Source of the DNA: a virus
DNA: 34,228 bases
Virus record (IMG/VR): IMGVR_UViG_3300025889_000463
Span: 1 to 34,228 of that record
Strand: one strand, 5' to 3'
Made by a program: the position numbers and the translations under genes. Below, piece by piece: positions 9,255-16,578 of this stretch (position 1 is the first letter of the stretch; the number at the start of each line of letters is the position of its first letter). Under the pieces are notes generated by a model. It was given only the letters and a program-made list of their open reading frames with translations. It ran no database searches and was not told the DNA's origin.

Positions 9255-10793
9255 CTAGAGGTCAAGTATATTTTTGTATAGGTCTATCATTTGTGTGTGG
9301 ACGTTGATTCTTTGATCCAACATCTTATAAATATGCTGCTCTACATTTGATCCTTCTAATCTAACCACCGTGCATGGATGTTTTTGTCCTGATCTATGTA
9401 CCCTCGCATTGGCTTGAGCGTAAGTTTCTAAAGAAGATGTCGGCCCCCACCAAACAATCGTGTTCGCCGCCGTAAGTGTTACTCCATGGGCTGCTGCTTG
9501 AGGTTGTATTATCAAAACTCTGGGGTCTTCCTGATTTTGGAACCTAGAAAATATTTCTGTGCGTTTTGCGGCACTAACGTCTCCACGTATTACGGCATTA
9601 GTAATGCCGTCAGTGCTTAGTTTATCGGATAGCACATCAATTACATGTTTAAAGGGAACGAATATAAGTACCTTCTGGCTAGATTCGGCAATTACTTCCT
9701 GTAACACGCGGTACCTATTCTTTATATCAAATTCTACGGTCTCCCCGCTGTCTGTATACACCGCCCCACAAGATAATTGCAGTAACTTGTTCATACCAAC
9801 TGCGGCATTTGCAACTGTTATTTGTTCCCCCGCAGCTACTGCAACTAACTGTTCTTTTAAATGTTTGTAGTATTTCTTTTGTTGTGCGGTAAGCTCTACT
9901 TGCCGCTTTACGTAAGTCATTTCTGGTAGGTCTAAGCACTCTTCTTTAGTAAACCGGATGGCAGGTTGTAGTGCATTAAATACTATGTCTTTTGCGTGAG
10001 GTTTAGGTACCCACTTAAATTGCGTGACCTTGTACATAACTGAGTCCCTAAAAGCACCGAAAAATCGCGGCACACTTTTAGGATTAACTAGTTTAGCTAA
10101 ACCGTACGCATCTACTGGGGATTGTGCAGCGGGTGTGCCAGTCATCATCCACAGCCATGTTTCTGGTTTTACAAGGCTTGCTAATATCTTCCACCTTTTT
10201 GATTGAGAATTCTTATAGTGAGTAGCTTCGTCTACAATGATAAGGTCGAACCCCCCATTTGCTATCTCGTCTTTTACAATTTCAACCCCATCGTAGTTTA
10301 TTATTACGTACTCACTACCGTTGTTTATTATGTCCTGCCGCTTCTTTCTACTCCCATGGGCAATATCTACAGTGCGGTGCATGGCAAAGTTAAATAGGTC
10401 GGTACGCCAAGCCGAATCCATAATAGATATAGGACATACAATGAGTACCCTATTTATTATTCCGCGATTTAATAAAAAGTCCGACGCCCATATAGCAGAT
10501 GCAGTTTTACCTGTACCTTGTTCGTTAAAACAAAACGCTCGTGGGTTAAGGGTAAGAAAAGAAGCGGTGTCCTTTTGATGTTCAAACGGCGTGTATCTTC
10601 CGGGCCAATCGTATTGTCCTGTTATTGGGGAAGGTGCATTTATGTTTAGATTCTGTAGTACGCGAGATTCATCTATACCCCATTTAACCAAGACATCATT
10701 AGAATTTAACTTTTTACTGTTAGGTATTGCTGCAATAATTTTTTCGGGATTACGAACCCGCAGAAGCAAGCCTCTGTTGTCAACTACACGCAC
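9255..10793 (-). CDS. SNF2-family superfamily 2 helicase/ATPase
   Basis: This 512-residue protein has the full SF2 motif series: Q-like region YTPFEHQKD, Walker A NEQGTGKT (Lys96), Walker B VDEATHYKN (188-195), motif III MTGTP (217-221) and motif VI ARVHRSGQ (463-470), the RxHRxGQ signature of the SNF2 group. It lacks large accessory domains, as phage versions usually do. Such enzymes translocate on double-stranded DNA and in phages accompany polymerase and primase genes, helping branch migration or fork restart. The start is GTG at 10793 with AGGAG nine bases upstream. Confidence 0.9.
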   Translation of the reverse strand: MRVVDNRGLLLRVRNPEKIIAAIPNSKKLNSNDVLVKWGIDESRVLQNLNINAPSPITGQYDWPGRYTPFEHQKDTASFLTLNPRAFCFNEQGTGKTASAIWASDFLLNRGIINRVLIVCPISIMDSAWRTDLFNFAMHRTVDIAHGSRKKRQDIINNGSEYVIINYDGVEIVKDEIANGGFDLIIVDEATHYKNSQSKRWKILASLVKPETWLWMMTGTPAAQSPVDAYGLAKLVNPKSVPRFFGAFRDSVMYKVTQFKWVPKPHAKDIVFNALQPAIRFTKEECLDLPEMTYVKRQVELTAQQKKYYKHLKEQLVAVAAGEQITVANAAVGMNKLLQLSCGAVYTDSGETVEFDIKNRYRVLQEVIAESSQKVLIFVPFKHVIDVLSDKLSTDGITNAVIRGDVSAAKRTEIFSRFQNQEDPRVLIIQPQAAAHGVTLTAANTIVWWGPTSSLETYAQANARVHRSGQKHPCTVVRLEGSNVEQHIYKMLDQRINVHTQMIDLYKNILDL

Positions 10794-10846
10794 GTGTTTA
10801 CACTCCTGTTACTGTTAATCTACGTATTTTGCGTTCTTATTTAGGT

Positions 10847-11164
10847 TTATTTAGTTTTTTTACGTTCGCGTTTACTTGTTTCAGAAACTAGTTTGCCTTG
10901 GGCATTTCTACGGAACGACCGATTACGGGCGCTACTCTCTATCTTAGTACCGTCGGAGTTTTTACCACCTTTACTTAACGCTTTCTGATGGCTTACGTCC
11001 TTGCCCTCACGCTTATCTGCTTTACCATTTTTATTCTTATCCACCCCTGTCTTATCTACAGCCCGTCTTGCTCGTTGCCTTTCCATTCTATCCCCATGCT
11101 CCCCACGAGCCTTTTGTTGGGTGTATTCCTTCTTGTACGGACGCTTTTTATTTACATACGGCAT
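10847..11164 (-). CDS. Small basic HNH-nuclease-like protein
   Basis: This 105-residue, extremely Lys/Arg-rich protein contains DVSHQKALSKGG followed by SARNRSFRR. That matches the layout of compact phage HNH proteins: D-x-H, then P/A-L-SKGG, then an N-R-S-x-x-R helix. The first D/H residues and the NRS segment could form the beta-beta-alpha metal site, but the usual later catalytic His is not obvious, so activity is uncertain. It lies between a RecB/Cas4-like nuclease and the SNF2 helicase, which fits DNA processing or packaging. A fully structural, DNA-binding role is an alternative. Confidence 0.55.
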   Translation of the reverse strand: MPYVNKKRPYKKEYTQQKARGEHGDRMERQRARRAVDKTGVDKNKNGKADKREGKDVSHQKALSKGGKNSDGTKIESSARNRSFRRNAQGKLVSETSKRERKKTK

Positions 11165-11173
11165 AACCTTCTC

Positions 11174-11854
11174 CTATCTTTTACCATTGTGTGGGCATTC
11201 GGTGACAATACAATGAGCCTTACATAGCCCAGTTGGCCGTGGGTTCCATACGTCGTTTGCATATGCTTTTTCTAATATACCGTAAGCAGACAGCCACTTT
11301 TGCCACAACTCGGATTGTTTATCTATGGTATATGTATCTTTCACAAACGCATTACATACAACAAAAAGCAACCCACCTTTAACTGTTTTTACTTCCGGAA
11401 AATGCTTGAACACACACAGAGCCATAAGTTCTAACTGCCCCTTGTCTGCATACCTAGCAGATTTACCAGTCTTGTAGTCTAGTACCTTGGCAATTCCGGC
11501 TTCTCTATCTAAGATTATTAAATCAGCTATGCCTCTGTACCAAACATTTTTTGCAAAAAAGTCGCATGGTTCCAAATTCTCTGTAAGCCCCATACGATAC
11601 TCACAAAGTTTCTCCCCTTTCATGGACAGTAGTTTGTCCAATACAGTTTTAGCGTAGTCGAATCTAGGGTCTAACTTATCTACCGTACCACCTACATAAT
11701 CTTCAGCAGCTTTATGAAATTCGTTTCCGTAAAGTATTGCTTCGGTTTCAAAGTTTTCTTCGTAATCTTTAGCTACCTTTACGTGATAATATTTTTTAGG
11801 GCACTGGTCGAAGGTTTTTATGCTGCTAAATGACCACGCTGGTTTGGTTTCCAT
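11174..11854 (-). CDS. PD-(D/E)XK exonuclease, RecB/Cas4-like, with possible Fe-S cysteines
   Basis: From the ATG at 11854 (GGAG ten bases upstream; a TTG at 11863 is less likely) the protein has 226 residues. N-terminal SFSSIKTFDQCPKKYY is the typical opening of RecB-nuclease and Cas4 folds. The catalytic set is His47 (GNEFH), Asp111 (GIADLI), Asp126-Tyr-Lys128 (VLDYKTG) and Gln140 (GQLELMAL). Cys18 plus Cys211, Cys215 and Cys220 mirror the one-plus-three arrangement that holds a 4Fe-4S cluster in Cas4 and AddB enzymes. It overlaps the polymerase gene by 37 bases. No CRISPR genes are nearby, so a replication or recombination exonuclease is the natural reading. Confidence 0.85.
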   Translation of the reverse strand: METKPAWSFSSIKTFDQCPKKYYHVKVAKDYEENFETEAILYGNEFHKAAEDYVGGTVDKLDPRFDYAKTVLDKLLSMKGEKLCEYRMGLTENLEPCDFFAKNVWYRGIADLIILDREAGIAKVLDYKTGKSARYADKGQLELMALCVFKHFPEVKTVKGGLLFVVCNAFVKDTYTIDKQSELWQKWLSAYGILEKAYANDVWNPRPTGLCKAHCIVTECPHNGKR

Positions 11855-13689
11855 TCGGTACAATCTCCGTAATTCTTACCAATTTCCACGTCACCACGGA
11901 CAGGTAAGCCGGTAGCCCACTCTGGTGTATAACGCATACAGGAATCCACATAAGCAGCCGCTTCGTCTACTTCTGCATCCTTAACGCAGCATATCACAGA
12001 ATCGTGTACAGTTAGTACGACTGGATATTTCTTTTGTATTTCAAGCATTTGCTCTGCCATGATACATCGGGCAATAGCTTGACACACGTTCTCTATAACT
12101 TTACCGCCGTATATCTTCACTTGCCCCCTACGTGTACTGTAAGAAAACTGTACACCCTTCTCGGAATCTTCGGCTTTCAAGTCGTTGTAGTACATCATAA
12201 GATTCGACGGAAGCTGTATAGCGTTTAGACTGGGCACTACTTCGAGCACTCCTTCACGTCCAAGTTCTGCATAATAGCCTTGGTACATACACATCAGTGC
12301 AGTCTGCGCTTTCTTCCATAACTCAGTAACCGCGTAGTGTGTGTACCTGTAAGTACGAATTATATGTTTGGCTTCGTCGGGCTCCACATCAACACCAAAA
12401 GTTTTTAGCTGGTCTTGGAATTTAACCGCGCCCATACCGTAGCCAGCCCCTAAAATTGTAGTCTTGCCAATAAACCTTTGGCGGGGAGTTACTTTAGATT
12501 CCGACACGCGGTATATGGTAGCCGCCATTTTCTTATATACATCTTCCCCCTTCCTAAAACAATCAAGCACATCATCTTGACCCGCTAACCACGTCAATAC
12601 TCTAGCCTCTATCTGGGCAGAATCGGCATGGATTAAAGTATGGGTGTCTGGTGGGCATATACAGGACTTAAGTACTTTAGCGTTGGCTCCACGTGACGGT
12701 AGGTTTTGCATGTTAATCTTGTCGTACCCACCCCAACGTCCGGTATGAGCAGCATAGTATTTTATTGGGACTGGCAATGCCCCACGTGTTCCTACGTCAA
12801 TAAATCTCTCAGTACGTGTTTCCTCTAACGTACTCTTAAGTCCTACACGAGCTGCGACTAAGGCTTGCACTCGCGGGTCTTCGTGTTCTTGCAGGGCTTT
12901 AAACCCCTCATCGCTTTTAGCAAAAGCAAAAGTTTCTTTTCCAGTTCGTAGACTGACTTTCTTTGGGGGCTCTACACCTAAAGACTCTAGCGCCTTGGCA
13001 AATTTTGGATTCGACATGAGTTCATCTTTGCCTATGCCGCACTCTTTCAGGAGGTGCTCTTTTTGTAGTTGCAGGTTATCTAAATGGTTTTCCAGCTTTA
13101 CTATGTCTAGTTCGAGCACTGGGTCGATGAACATACGTAAAGTCATATCTATAACTTTTAGTTCTTTGCGGGGAAATTTTTTGTCCTGTATGAATATGTT
13201 GAATAGCCTGTAAGTAAGCTCCACATCCTGTTTGCAGTAATCTCCATACCTATCTAGTTCTTCCGAAGTAAAATCGGTAAGCCTCTTACCTATCGCATGA
13301 ATTACTTCGTCTCCCTTTTTTCCGATTCCGTACCTATCAGATAAGTACCTAAGCGACCCCCCTGCTTCCACACCGTGTAATGCGCGAGCCATGCAAAGCG
13401 TGTCAAGGTATAGCTTAGGGTGAACATCAAACACCCAACCAAGTATAGCGCCGTCAAAAATAGTATTGTGGGCAAGAACAGCGCAATCTTCCCAAACATA
13501 ATTATTGTGTAAATACCTCTTGATCTCATCATGCCCCCCACTTACCCATACCGTAGCTTCCGTATTGCGCTTAACACCTACACCTATGACTTCAAAATCC
13601 GCGCTACGCACGTACTGTTCTGTGGTCAGCTTACCTAGAGAAAAGTCTTTGTCGTAATATGTTTCAAAATCTATAGTAATTATGTCCAT
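11818..13689 (-). CDS. polA: Family A DNA polymerase with 3'-5' exonuclease
   Basis: Replicative polymerase of 623 residues. The N-terminal DEDD exonuclease has Exo I (TIDFETYY, Asp7/Glu9), Exo II (AHNTIFDG) and Exo III (YCKQDVELTY). Motif A is HADSAQIEAR. Motif B is RFIGKTTILGAGYG, with Arg405, Lys409 and Tyr417. Motif C is VLTVHDSV. There is no 5'-3' exonuclease domain, as usual for phage forms. The residue aligned to E. coli Pol I Phe762 is Leu413. The start at 13689 follows five bases after the stop of the upstream gene with no clear Shine-Dalgarno site, so it is probably translationally coupled. Confidence 0.95.
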   Translation of the reverse strand: MDIITIDFETYYDKDFSLGKLTTEQYVRSADFEVIGVGVKRNTEATVWVSGGHDEIKRYLHNNYVWEDCAVLAHNTIFDGAILGWVFDVHPKLYLDTLCMARALHGVEAGGSLRYLSDRYGIGKKGDEVIHAIGKRLTDFTSEELDRYGDYCKQDVELTYRLFNIFIQDKKFPRKELKVIDMTLRMFIDPVLELDIVKLENHLDNLQLQKEHLLKECGIGKDELMSNPKFAKALESLGVEPPKKVSLRTGKETFAFAKSDEGFKALQEHEDPRVQALVAARVGLKSTLEETRTERFIDVGTRGALPVPIKYYAAHTGRWGGYDKINMQNLPSRGANAKVLKSCICPPDTHTLIHADSAQIEARVLTWLAGQDDVLDCFRKGEDVYKKMAATIYRVSESKVTPRQRFIGKTTILGAGYGMGAVKFQDQLKTFGVDVEPDEAKHIIRTYRYTHYAVTELWKKAQTALMCMYQGYYAELGREGVLEVVPSLNAIQLPSNLMMYYNDLKAEDSEKGVQFSYSTRRGQVKIYGGKVIENVCQAIARCIMAEQMLEIQKKYPVVLTVHDSVICCVKDAEVDEAAAYVDSCMRYTPEWATGLPVRGDVEIGKNYGDCTEWKPNQRGHLAA

Positions 13690-13694
13690 TTTTA

Positions 13695-14024
13695 TTATTG
13701 CCCTTGTGGCATTCTACGTAGTTCCCATAGTTCCCATGCAACATGCTCTCTTGAACGCATCTGCATCTCTGCCCATTGTCTTGCTAAATTACGAAATCGT
13801 GTGTCAGCTTTATCAAAATCGCCGGACACAAAATAATCTGCAAATTGTTCGTCGCCGTCCAAAGTATTATAAAACAGGTTGTATGACCCCCAAGTTTTAC
13901 CCATCAAGTGTACAACATCATCCAAAACTCTGGGTGATGGGTCAAATTCCCCGTGACGTATAACCTCATCTATTTGGTCTGCGATTAGTGTATCTATCTC
14001 GTTGTTTAAGTTATGTATTTTCAT
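13695..14024 (-). CDS. Hypothetical protein sharing its N-terminus with the 328-residue early protein
   Basis: This 109-residue acidic, aromatic-rich protein is unrecognised. Its first residues (MKIHNLNNEIDTLIA) closely match those of the protein starting at 21546 (MKDIRNLNNEIDALIA). The DNA is also nearly identical over that stretch (about 13981-14024 versus 21500-21546), while the rest of the two genes does not match. A GAGGACACTTAA leader supports the ATG. It directly precedes and probably couples to the polymerase gene. The shared start could be an interaction peptide or the trace of a local duplication. Confidence 0.75.
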   Translation of the reverse strand: MKIHNLNNEIDTLIADQIDEVIRHGEFDPSPRVLDDVVHLMGKTWGSYNLFYNTLDGDEQFADYFVSGDFDKADTRFRNLARQWAEMQMRSREHVAWELWELRRMPQGQ

Positions 14025-14034
14025 TTAAGTGTCC

Positions 14035-14250
14035 TCATTGCATTTTCGTACAGTGGTAGTACGTGTTCGTATTAGTTATACTACTTACAGTTCCGGTAAA
14101 CCCGTTGTATTCCTGACAGGACTGTTGAACAAGTAAATGCCCGACCCTCACCCCTATCACAAATACACTGGCAATCAATAGAGCAGCAAGCAACGTATAC
14201 AAACACGTTTTTATTCTAATATCTCTACGGGTTCTGTTGATTCTATCCAT
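14035..14250 (-). CDS. Small single-pass membrane protein
   Basis: This 71-residue protein has a basic N-terminus (RINRTRRDIRIK) and one hydrophobic helix at about residues 16-36 (LYTLLAALLIASVFVIGV), then a polar tail with two cysteines. The positive-inside rule places the N-terminus in the cytoplasm and the tail in the periplasm. It starts at 14250 with GGAG seven bases upstream and overlaps the previous gene by 40 bases. A membrane-modifying or superinfection role is possible. A lysis role is not supported by the early position. Confidence 0.7.
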   Translation of the reverse strand: MDRINRTRRDIRIKTCLYTLLAALLIASVFVIGVRVGHLLVQQSCQEYNGFTGTVSSITNTNTYYHCTKMQ

Positions 14251-14429
14251 ACTCTAGCTCCACAACTCAAAGGTTTATCAGGGCTGTAAACTACTTCGCC
14301 CCCGTTAAATCTTACTCTGTTACATTTAATATTAGACTTGTAGGTCTTAACAGTTAGTACTGGCCTGTTTCCACCATCTTTTGCATTGGCTCTTATGAGA
14401 TGTTGGTTTACGTGTACAAGTGTCTTCAA
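14211..14429 (-). CDS. Small conserved-looking beta-rich protein (HVNQH motif)
   Basis: I place the start at TTG 14429, which has AAGGAG ten bases upstream at the very end of the preceding gene; this gives 72 residues. The longer reading to 14525 would overlap the preceding gene by 89 bases and has no good site. The sequence opens LVHVNQHLIRANAKDG and ends PDKPLSCGARVWIES. That pattern resembles a small protein seen widely in phages and bacteria as hypothetical; I recall it by pattern only and cannot name a function. It looks like a compact beta-rich domain. It overlaps the membrane protein gene downstream. Confidence 0.65.
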   Translation of the reverse strand: MKTLVHVNQHLIRANAKDGGNRPVLTVKTYKSNIKCNRVRFNGGEVVYSPDKPLSCGARVWIESTEPVEILE

Positions 14430-14436
14430 CTTTCTT

Positions 14437-14646
14437 TTACTCCTTTTTATAAACTGTCCAGATAGGACGAAATCGAACCGATGACGGGCGTTCTTTTGTG
14501 ACTTCATTGTCACCTGACGCACCAACCGGTACTTTTTCTACAGTTCCTCCCTCGGCTAAGTACTTCTTGATGTCTTCAGCTATCCTATCTCTGTCGGATT
14601 GCTTGTTCTTTACCCTGCTGAGAGAATTACTGATCTTCTTTTCCAT
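14437..14646 (-). CDS. SutA-like small RNA-polymerase-associated protein (putative)
   Basis: This 69-residue protein has a charged helix then DRIAEDIKKYLAEGGTVEKV and, near the end, SVRFRPI. Pseudomonas SutA, a small protein that binds RNA polymerase and modulates transcription under slow growth, has the same order: a charged helix, a FLARGG-type turn, a flexible acidic stretch and a terminal GSRPI-like motif. The match is short but falls in the conserved parts. A phage copy could bias host or phage transcription. GGAGAGG lies just upstream of the ATG. It overlaps the zinc-ribbon gene by 20 bases. Confidence 0.5.
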   Translation of the reverse strand: MEKKISNSLSRVKNKQSDRDRIAEDIKKYLAEGGTVEKVPVGASGDNEVTKERPSSVRFRPIWTVYKKE

Positions 14647-14848
14647 CTCGCCTCTCCAAGTCTTTCTCGGTCATACCTGCAACAACCCGCTCTCTCAGTA
14701 TGGCTTTCTCAAACTCCCCACAGCTTTCACAATACCAGCCAGCGCGTACAGGTACAGATAAGTCTGTGCCTTCGGGGGATATAAAGTTTAGTAGTTGCTT
14801 TTTCACACCACCACATCTGCATGGTTTAGTTGTCAAATCATCAGTCAC
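14627..14848 (-). CDS. Small zinc-ribbon protein (YgiT/MqsA N-terminal type)
   Basis: Two Cys pairs, PCRCGG near the start and WYCESCGE near residues 40-45, are separated by a beta stretch with VPVRAGWYC. This is the layout of YgiT-type zinc fingers, the zinc domain found at the N-terminus of MqsA antitoxins. The MqsA HTH part is absent, so it is only the zinc module. I chose GTG 14848 (AAGG about eleven bases upstream, overlapping the previous stop by eight bases); GTG 14857 is an alternative that would add three residues. The role is unknown; it may bind DNA, RNA or a partner protein. Confidence 0.65.
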   Translation of the reverse strand: MTDDLTTKPCRCGGVKKQLLNFISPEGTDLSVPVRAGWYCESCGEFEKAILRERVVAGMTEKDLERRDGKEDQ

Positions 14849-14984
14849 AGCCGTCACCCTTTAACTCTTCTATGTATATCTTAATTACTTCAAGAGAGTC
14901 TTCTATTCTCTTTAGACGTTCTAAAGTATTTATAACTTCTTCTATGACTTCTTGGTCATCAAGCTCTATCTTAACTTTGCTCAT
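14841..14984 (-). CDS. Small acidic coiled-coil protein
   Basis: This 47-residue ORF starts at ATG 14984 with AAGG nine bases upstream and ends at TGA 14841, overlapping the zinc-ribbon gene. The product (MSKVKIELDDQEVIEEVINT at the start, GDGCD at the end) is almost entirely one amphipathic charged helix with heptad-like Leu/Ile spacing. It fills what would otherwise be a gap in a tightly packed operon, and its start, stop and Shine-Dalgarno site agree, so I regard it as real. Function unknown. Confidence 0.6.
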   Translation of the reverse strand: MSKVKIELDDQEVIEEVINTLERLKRIEDSLEVIKIYIEELKGDGCD

Positions 14985-15019
14985 TTATACTTACCTTGTG
15001 TGTTTAGCAGTAACTGGTT

Positions 15020-15538
15020 TCAATGTACCGTAACATCATTGTCTGAAAGATCGTAAAGATAATTAATCGTTTCTGGGTTTACTTCCATAATCTCAGCGCC
15101 GTTACCTAAATGAAATTTCATAGCCATATCAGTTTTAGGTGACATGGTTATTACTCCCTGTACCTTTGGGTACATTACAGGTACAGCTTCCAACAAATTA
15201 TTTATCAACCGCCTACCTGCCCCTTTGTTATATGACCACAAAGAGTACGGACAGAGTACCAAACCAAAACTAGTGCCTGTATCGTTCTCCCAGTCTTCGT
15301 TAAGTTCTTCACCAAGTTCCTGTATAAAACGTAAAACGTGTTCACTATGTGGAACCGTAGGACTTATTACCACGCATACAATAGCGTTAACGACAGTATC
15401 AAAACCAGACTTGTCTATGTCAGCGAAGACTCTGAAGTTACCTTTAAATCTTACAGACTCGTCATCAAACAAACCCTTACGTACAGGATCGTCTTTTATA
15501 TAAGACAAATAAGTATCTGCATCACATTCTATTAGCAT
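15020..15538 (-). CDS. Putative GNAT-like acetyltransferase fold protein
   Basis: This 172-residue protein ends in a pattern reminiscent of GNAT enzymes: a possible acetyl-CoA loop followed by helix (YNKGAGRRLINNLLEAV), a strand (VQGVITMS), then TDMAMKFHLGNGAEIMEVN and a Tyr-containing end. The N-terminal half is divergent and no substrate can be read. AGGGA nine bases upstream supports the start, which overlaps the previous gene by 17 bases. If it is a true acetyltransferase it could modify a host protein. A catalytically dead structural relative is equally possible. Confidence 0.45.
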   Translation of the reverse strand: MLIECDADTYLSYIKDDPVRKGLFDDESVRFKGNFRVFADIDKSGFDTVVNAIVCVVISPTVPHSEHVLRFIQELGEELNEDWENDTGTSFGLVLCPYSLWSYNKGAGRRLINNLLEAVPVMYPKVQGVITMSPKTDMAMKFHLGNGAEIMEVNPETINYLYDLSDNDVTVH

Positions 15539-15758
15539 TGTTTTTATTCCCTCTAGTGTCGGTTAGTTTTATATCTTCAAGTATATCTCTGCGTATACTC
15601 TTCTTAACATCTGCTGGGGCTTCTGTTAGCACCTTTATATCTGTAACCTTTAAGCGGTAACTCTTAGGCTGCCAGTAGATTGCCTCCGGCGGATTGAGTA
15701 CCAACTTGTACTCCCACACATCACCATCCTCAGACTTATAAAAAGATTTACCTACCAT
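15522..15758 (-). CDS. Hypothetical small protein
   Basis: This 78-residue protein has a strong AGGAGG site five bases before the ATG at 15758. The first half looks beta-rich (DVWEYKLVL, KSYRLKVTDIKVL), followed by a charged helix and a polar Asn/Lys tail. I do not recognise it. It lies downstream of the structured 15759-16013 gap, so its translation may be influenced by the hairpin at 15786-15839. Confidence 0.7.
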   Translation of the reverse strand: MVGKSFYKSEDGDVWEYKLVLNPPEAIYWQPKSYRLKVTDIKVLTEAPADVKKSIRRDILEDIKLTDTRGNKNNANRM

Positions 15759-15785
15759 ACTCGCCTCCTTTGTTAGTTAAAGTGC

Positions 15786-15839
15786 GTGGTACTTACACCC
15801 CTACTCCACCTATTCAGAGCCCGTAAGTGTAAGCACCAC
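15786..15839 (-). ncRNA. Candidate structured RNA element: 13-bp stem with 28-nt loop
   Basis: GTGGTACTTACAC (15786-15798) and GTGTAAGCACCAC (15827-15839) are an inverted repeat with one mismatch. In the leftward transcript the mismatch becomes a G-U wobble, so the RNA stem would be fully paired, which hints that the RNA strand matters. It sits about 30 bases upstream of the strong ribosome site of the gene starting at 15758. It is not a tRNA fold. It could be a leader regulator, a processing site or a small RNA. Confidence 0.4.
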
Positions 15840-15945
15840 GACTAGCCTTAGCGCGGCTTACTCGGTTTGTGCATACAGATGGAGGTCCGCAAAGTAACCG
15901 TTTGTCTGTATCACAAGCTGTGGCTGTTTTCTGGCCATGAACCAT
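15814..15945 (-). CDS. Possible 43-residue cysteine-containing small protein
   Basis: ATG 15945 to TGA 15814. AGGTGG lies just upstream, and the preceding tiny frame stops at the base immediately before this ATG. The product has cysteines at positions 11, 19 and 25 and a basic C-terminal half (NRVSRAKASRGAYTY). A second frame from ATG 15938 also gives a short peptide, so coding is uncertain. Its last bases form one arm of the 13-bp stem. Confidence 0.35.
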   Translation of the reverse strand: MVHGQKTATACDTDKRLLCGPPSVCTNRVSRAKASRGAYTYGL

Positions 15946-16017
15946 CTACCCACCTGCCACTGGGGTATTTAGCGGAGGTAAACGAGGACGGAAAATCCTC
16001 CGCTTGCGGGGTGTCAT
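15946..16017 (-). CDS. Possible 23-residue basic/proline-rich peptide
   Basis: ATG 16017 overlaps the VRR nuclease stop as ATGA, and the frame ends at TAG directly before the ATG at 15945. The peptide starts MTPRKRRIF. The region also contains an 8-bp inverted repeat AGCGGAGG/CCTCCGCT (15971-15978 with 15997-16004) and a competing inner one GAGGA/TCCTC. It may be a leader peptide or just spacer sequence that happens to be open. Confidence 0.2.
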   Translation of the reverse strand: MTPRKRRIFRPRLPPLNTPVAGG

Positions 16018-16319
16018 CTGACCCCCAAACTTTTAACTGCATCCCCTATTGTATCCATGTTGCTTTCGTTAACTACCCACGGTACACCACCTGCCAAACC
16101 GATAGCTTTAAGTTCTAGTTCCTGTAACTTAGTAGGAACATTCTTTCCGGCTTTGCACTCTATGGCAAAAAACTTACCGTTGTAGCACCCGACTATATCC
16201 GGCACACCAGAACGACCGTAGCCTCCAGTAGCTGGGAAGAAATAGTACACATCATTCCCTAGCTCTTTCAACTGCTTCACTACTTTGTTCTTCACTCGTT
16301 TTTCCGGTGTCATAGCCAT
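16014..16319 (-). CDS. VRR-NUC family PD-(D/E)XK nuclease
   Basis: From ATG 16319 (GAGG nine bases upstream) the protein has 101 residues, the size of stand-alone phage VRR-NUC proteins. The motifs are TPEKRVKNKVV at the start, GRSGVPDIVG (Asp41), FAIECKAG (Glu54, Lys56) and Gln66 in the following helix, which together give the catalytic D-ExK-Q set. The longer reading to 16361 lacks a ribosome site. Stand-alone VRR-NUC proteins of this type act on branched DNA, so resolution of replication intermediates is plausible. It overlaps the preceding gene by 68 bases. Confidence 0.85.
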   Translation of the reverse strand: MAMTPEKRVKNKVVKQLKELGNDVYYFFPATGGYGRSGVPDIVGCYNGKFFAIECKAGKNVPTKLQELELKAIGLAGGVPWVVNESNMDTIGDAVKSLGVR

Positions 16320-16578
16320 GTATATCTTCCTCTTCGTACTGTACCCAGAACACGTTCTCACTCATCCGCCTACCTATATTCTCCACATGCTGGGTTGGTG
16401 GGTCATAAGGCATCACCTGCAGTATTGCCAGTTTTCTATGTAACCATAAAGGTAGCTTATCTACAGGCATTTCATATGGTAAGTCTAATGCCAGCAGCAT
16501 TGTTTTTAATCCAACTGTATCTAACTTAACTACAGAACCAGCAAACTCCACACGCAATAAACTATCGTCACTATACAT
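16252..16578 (-). CDS. Hypothetical protein
   Basis: This 108-residue protein is unrecognised. The N-terminal two thirds look folded (VEFAGSVVKLDTVGLKTMLL, then PLWLHRKLAILQVMPYDPP) and the tail is acidic and flexible. Its ATG at 16578 overlaps the previous stop by eight bases, so translation is probably coupled. Its 3' end overlaps the VRR nuclease gene by 68 bases, in a region encoding the low-complexity tail, which suggests the tail arose by extension. Confidence 0.65.
   Translation of the reverse strand: MYSDDSLLRVEFAGSVVKLDTVGLKTMLLALDLPYEMPVDKLPLWLHRKLAILQVMPYDPPTQHVENIGRRMSENVFWVQYEEEDIHGYDTGKTSEEQSSEAVERARE

Noticed and set aside
14461-14490. tRNA remnant (GGTTCGATT on the minus strand)
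   Set aside because: T-loop-like string only; no cloverleaf arms, and it is inside the coding region of the SutA-like gene.
14430-14525. Longer 104-residue form of the HVNQH protein
   Set aside because: Would overlap the SutA-like gene by 89 bases; a TTG with AAGGAG just after that gene is better.
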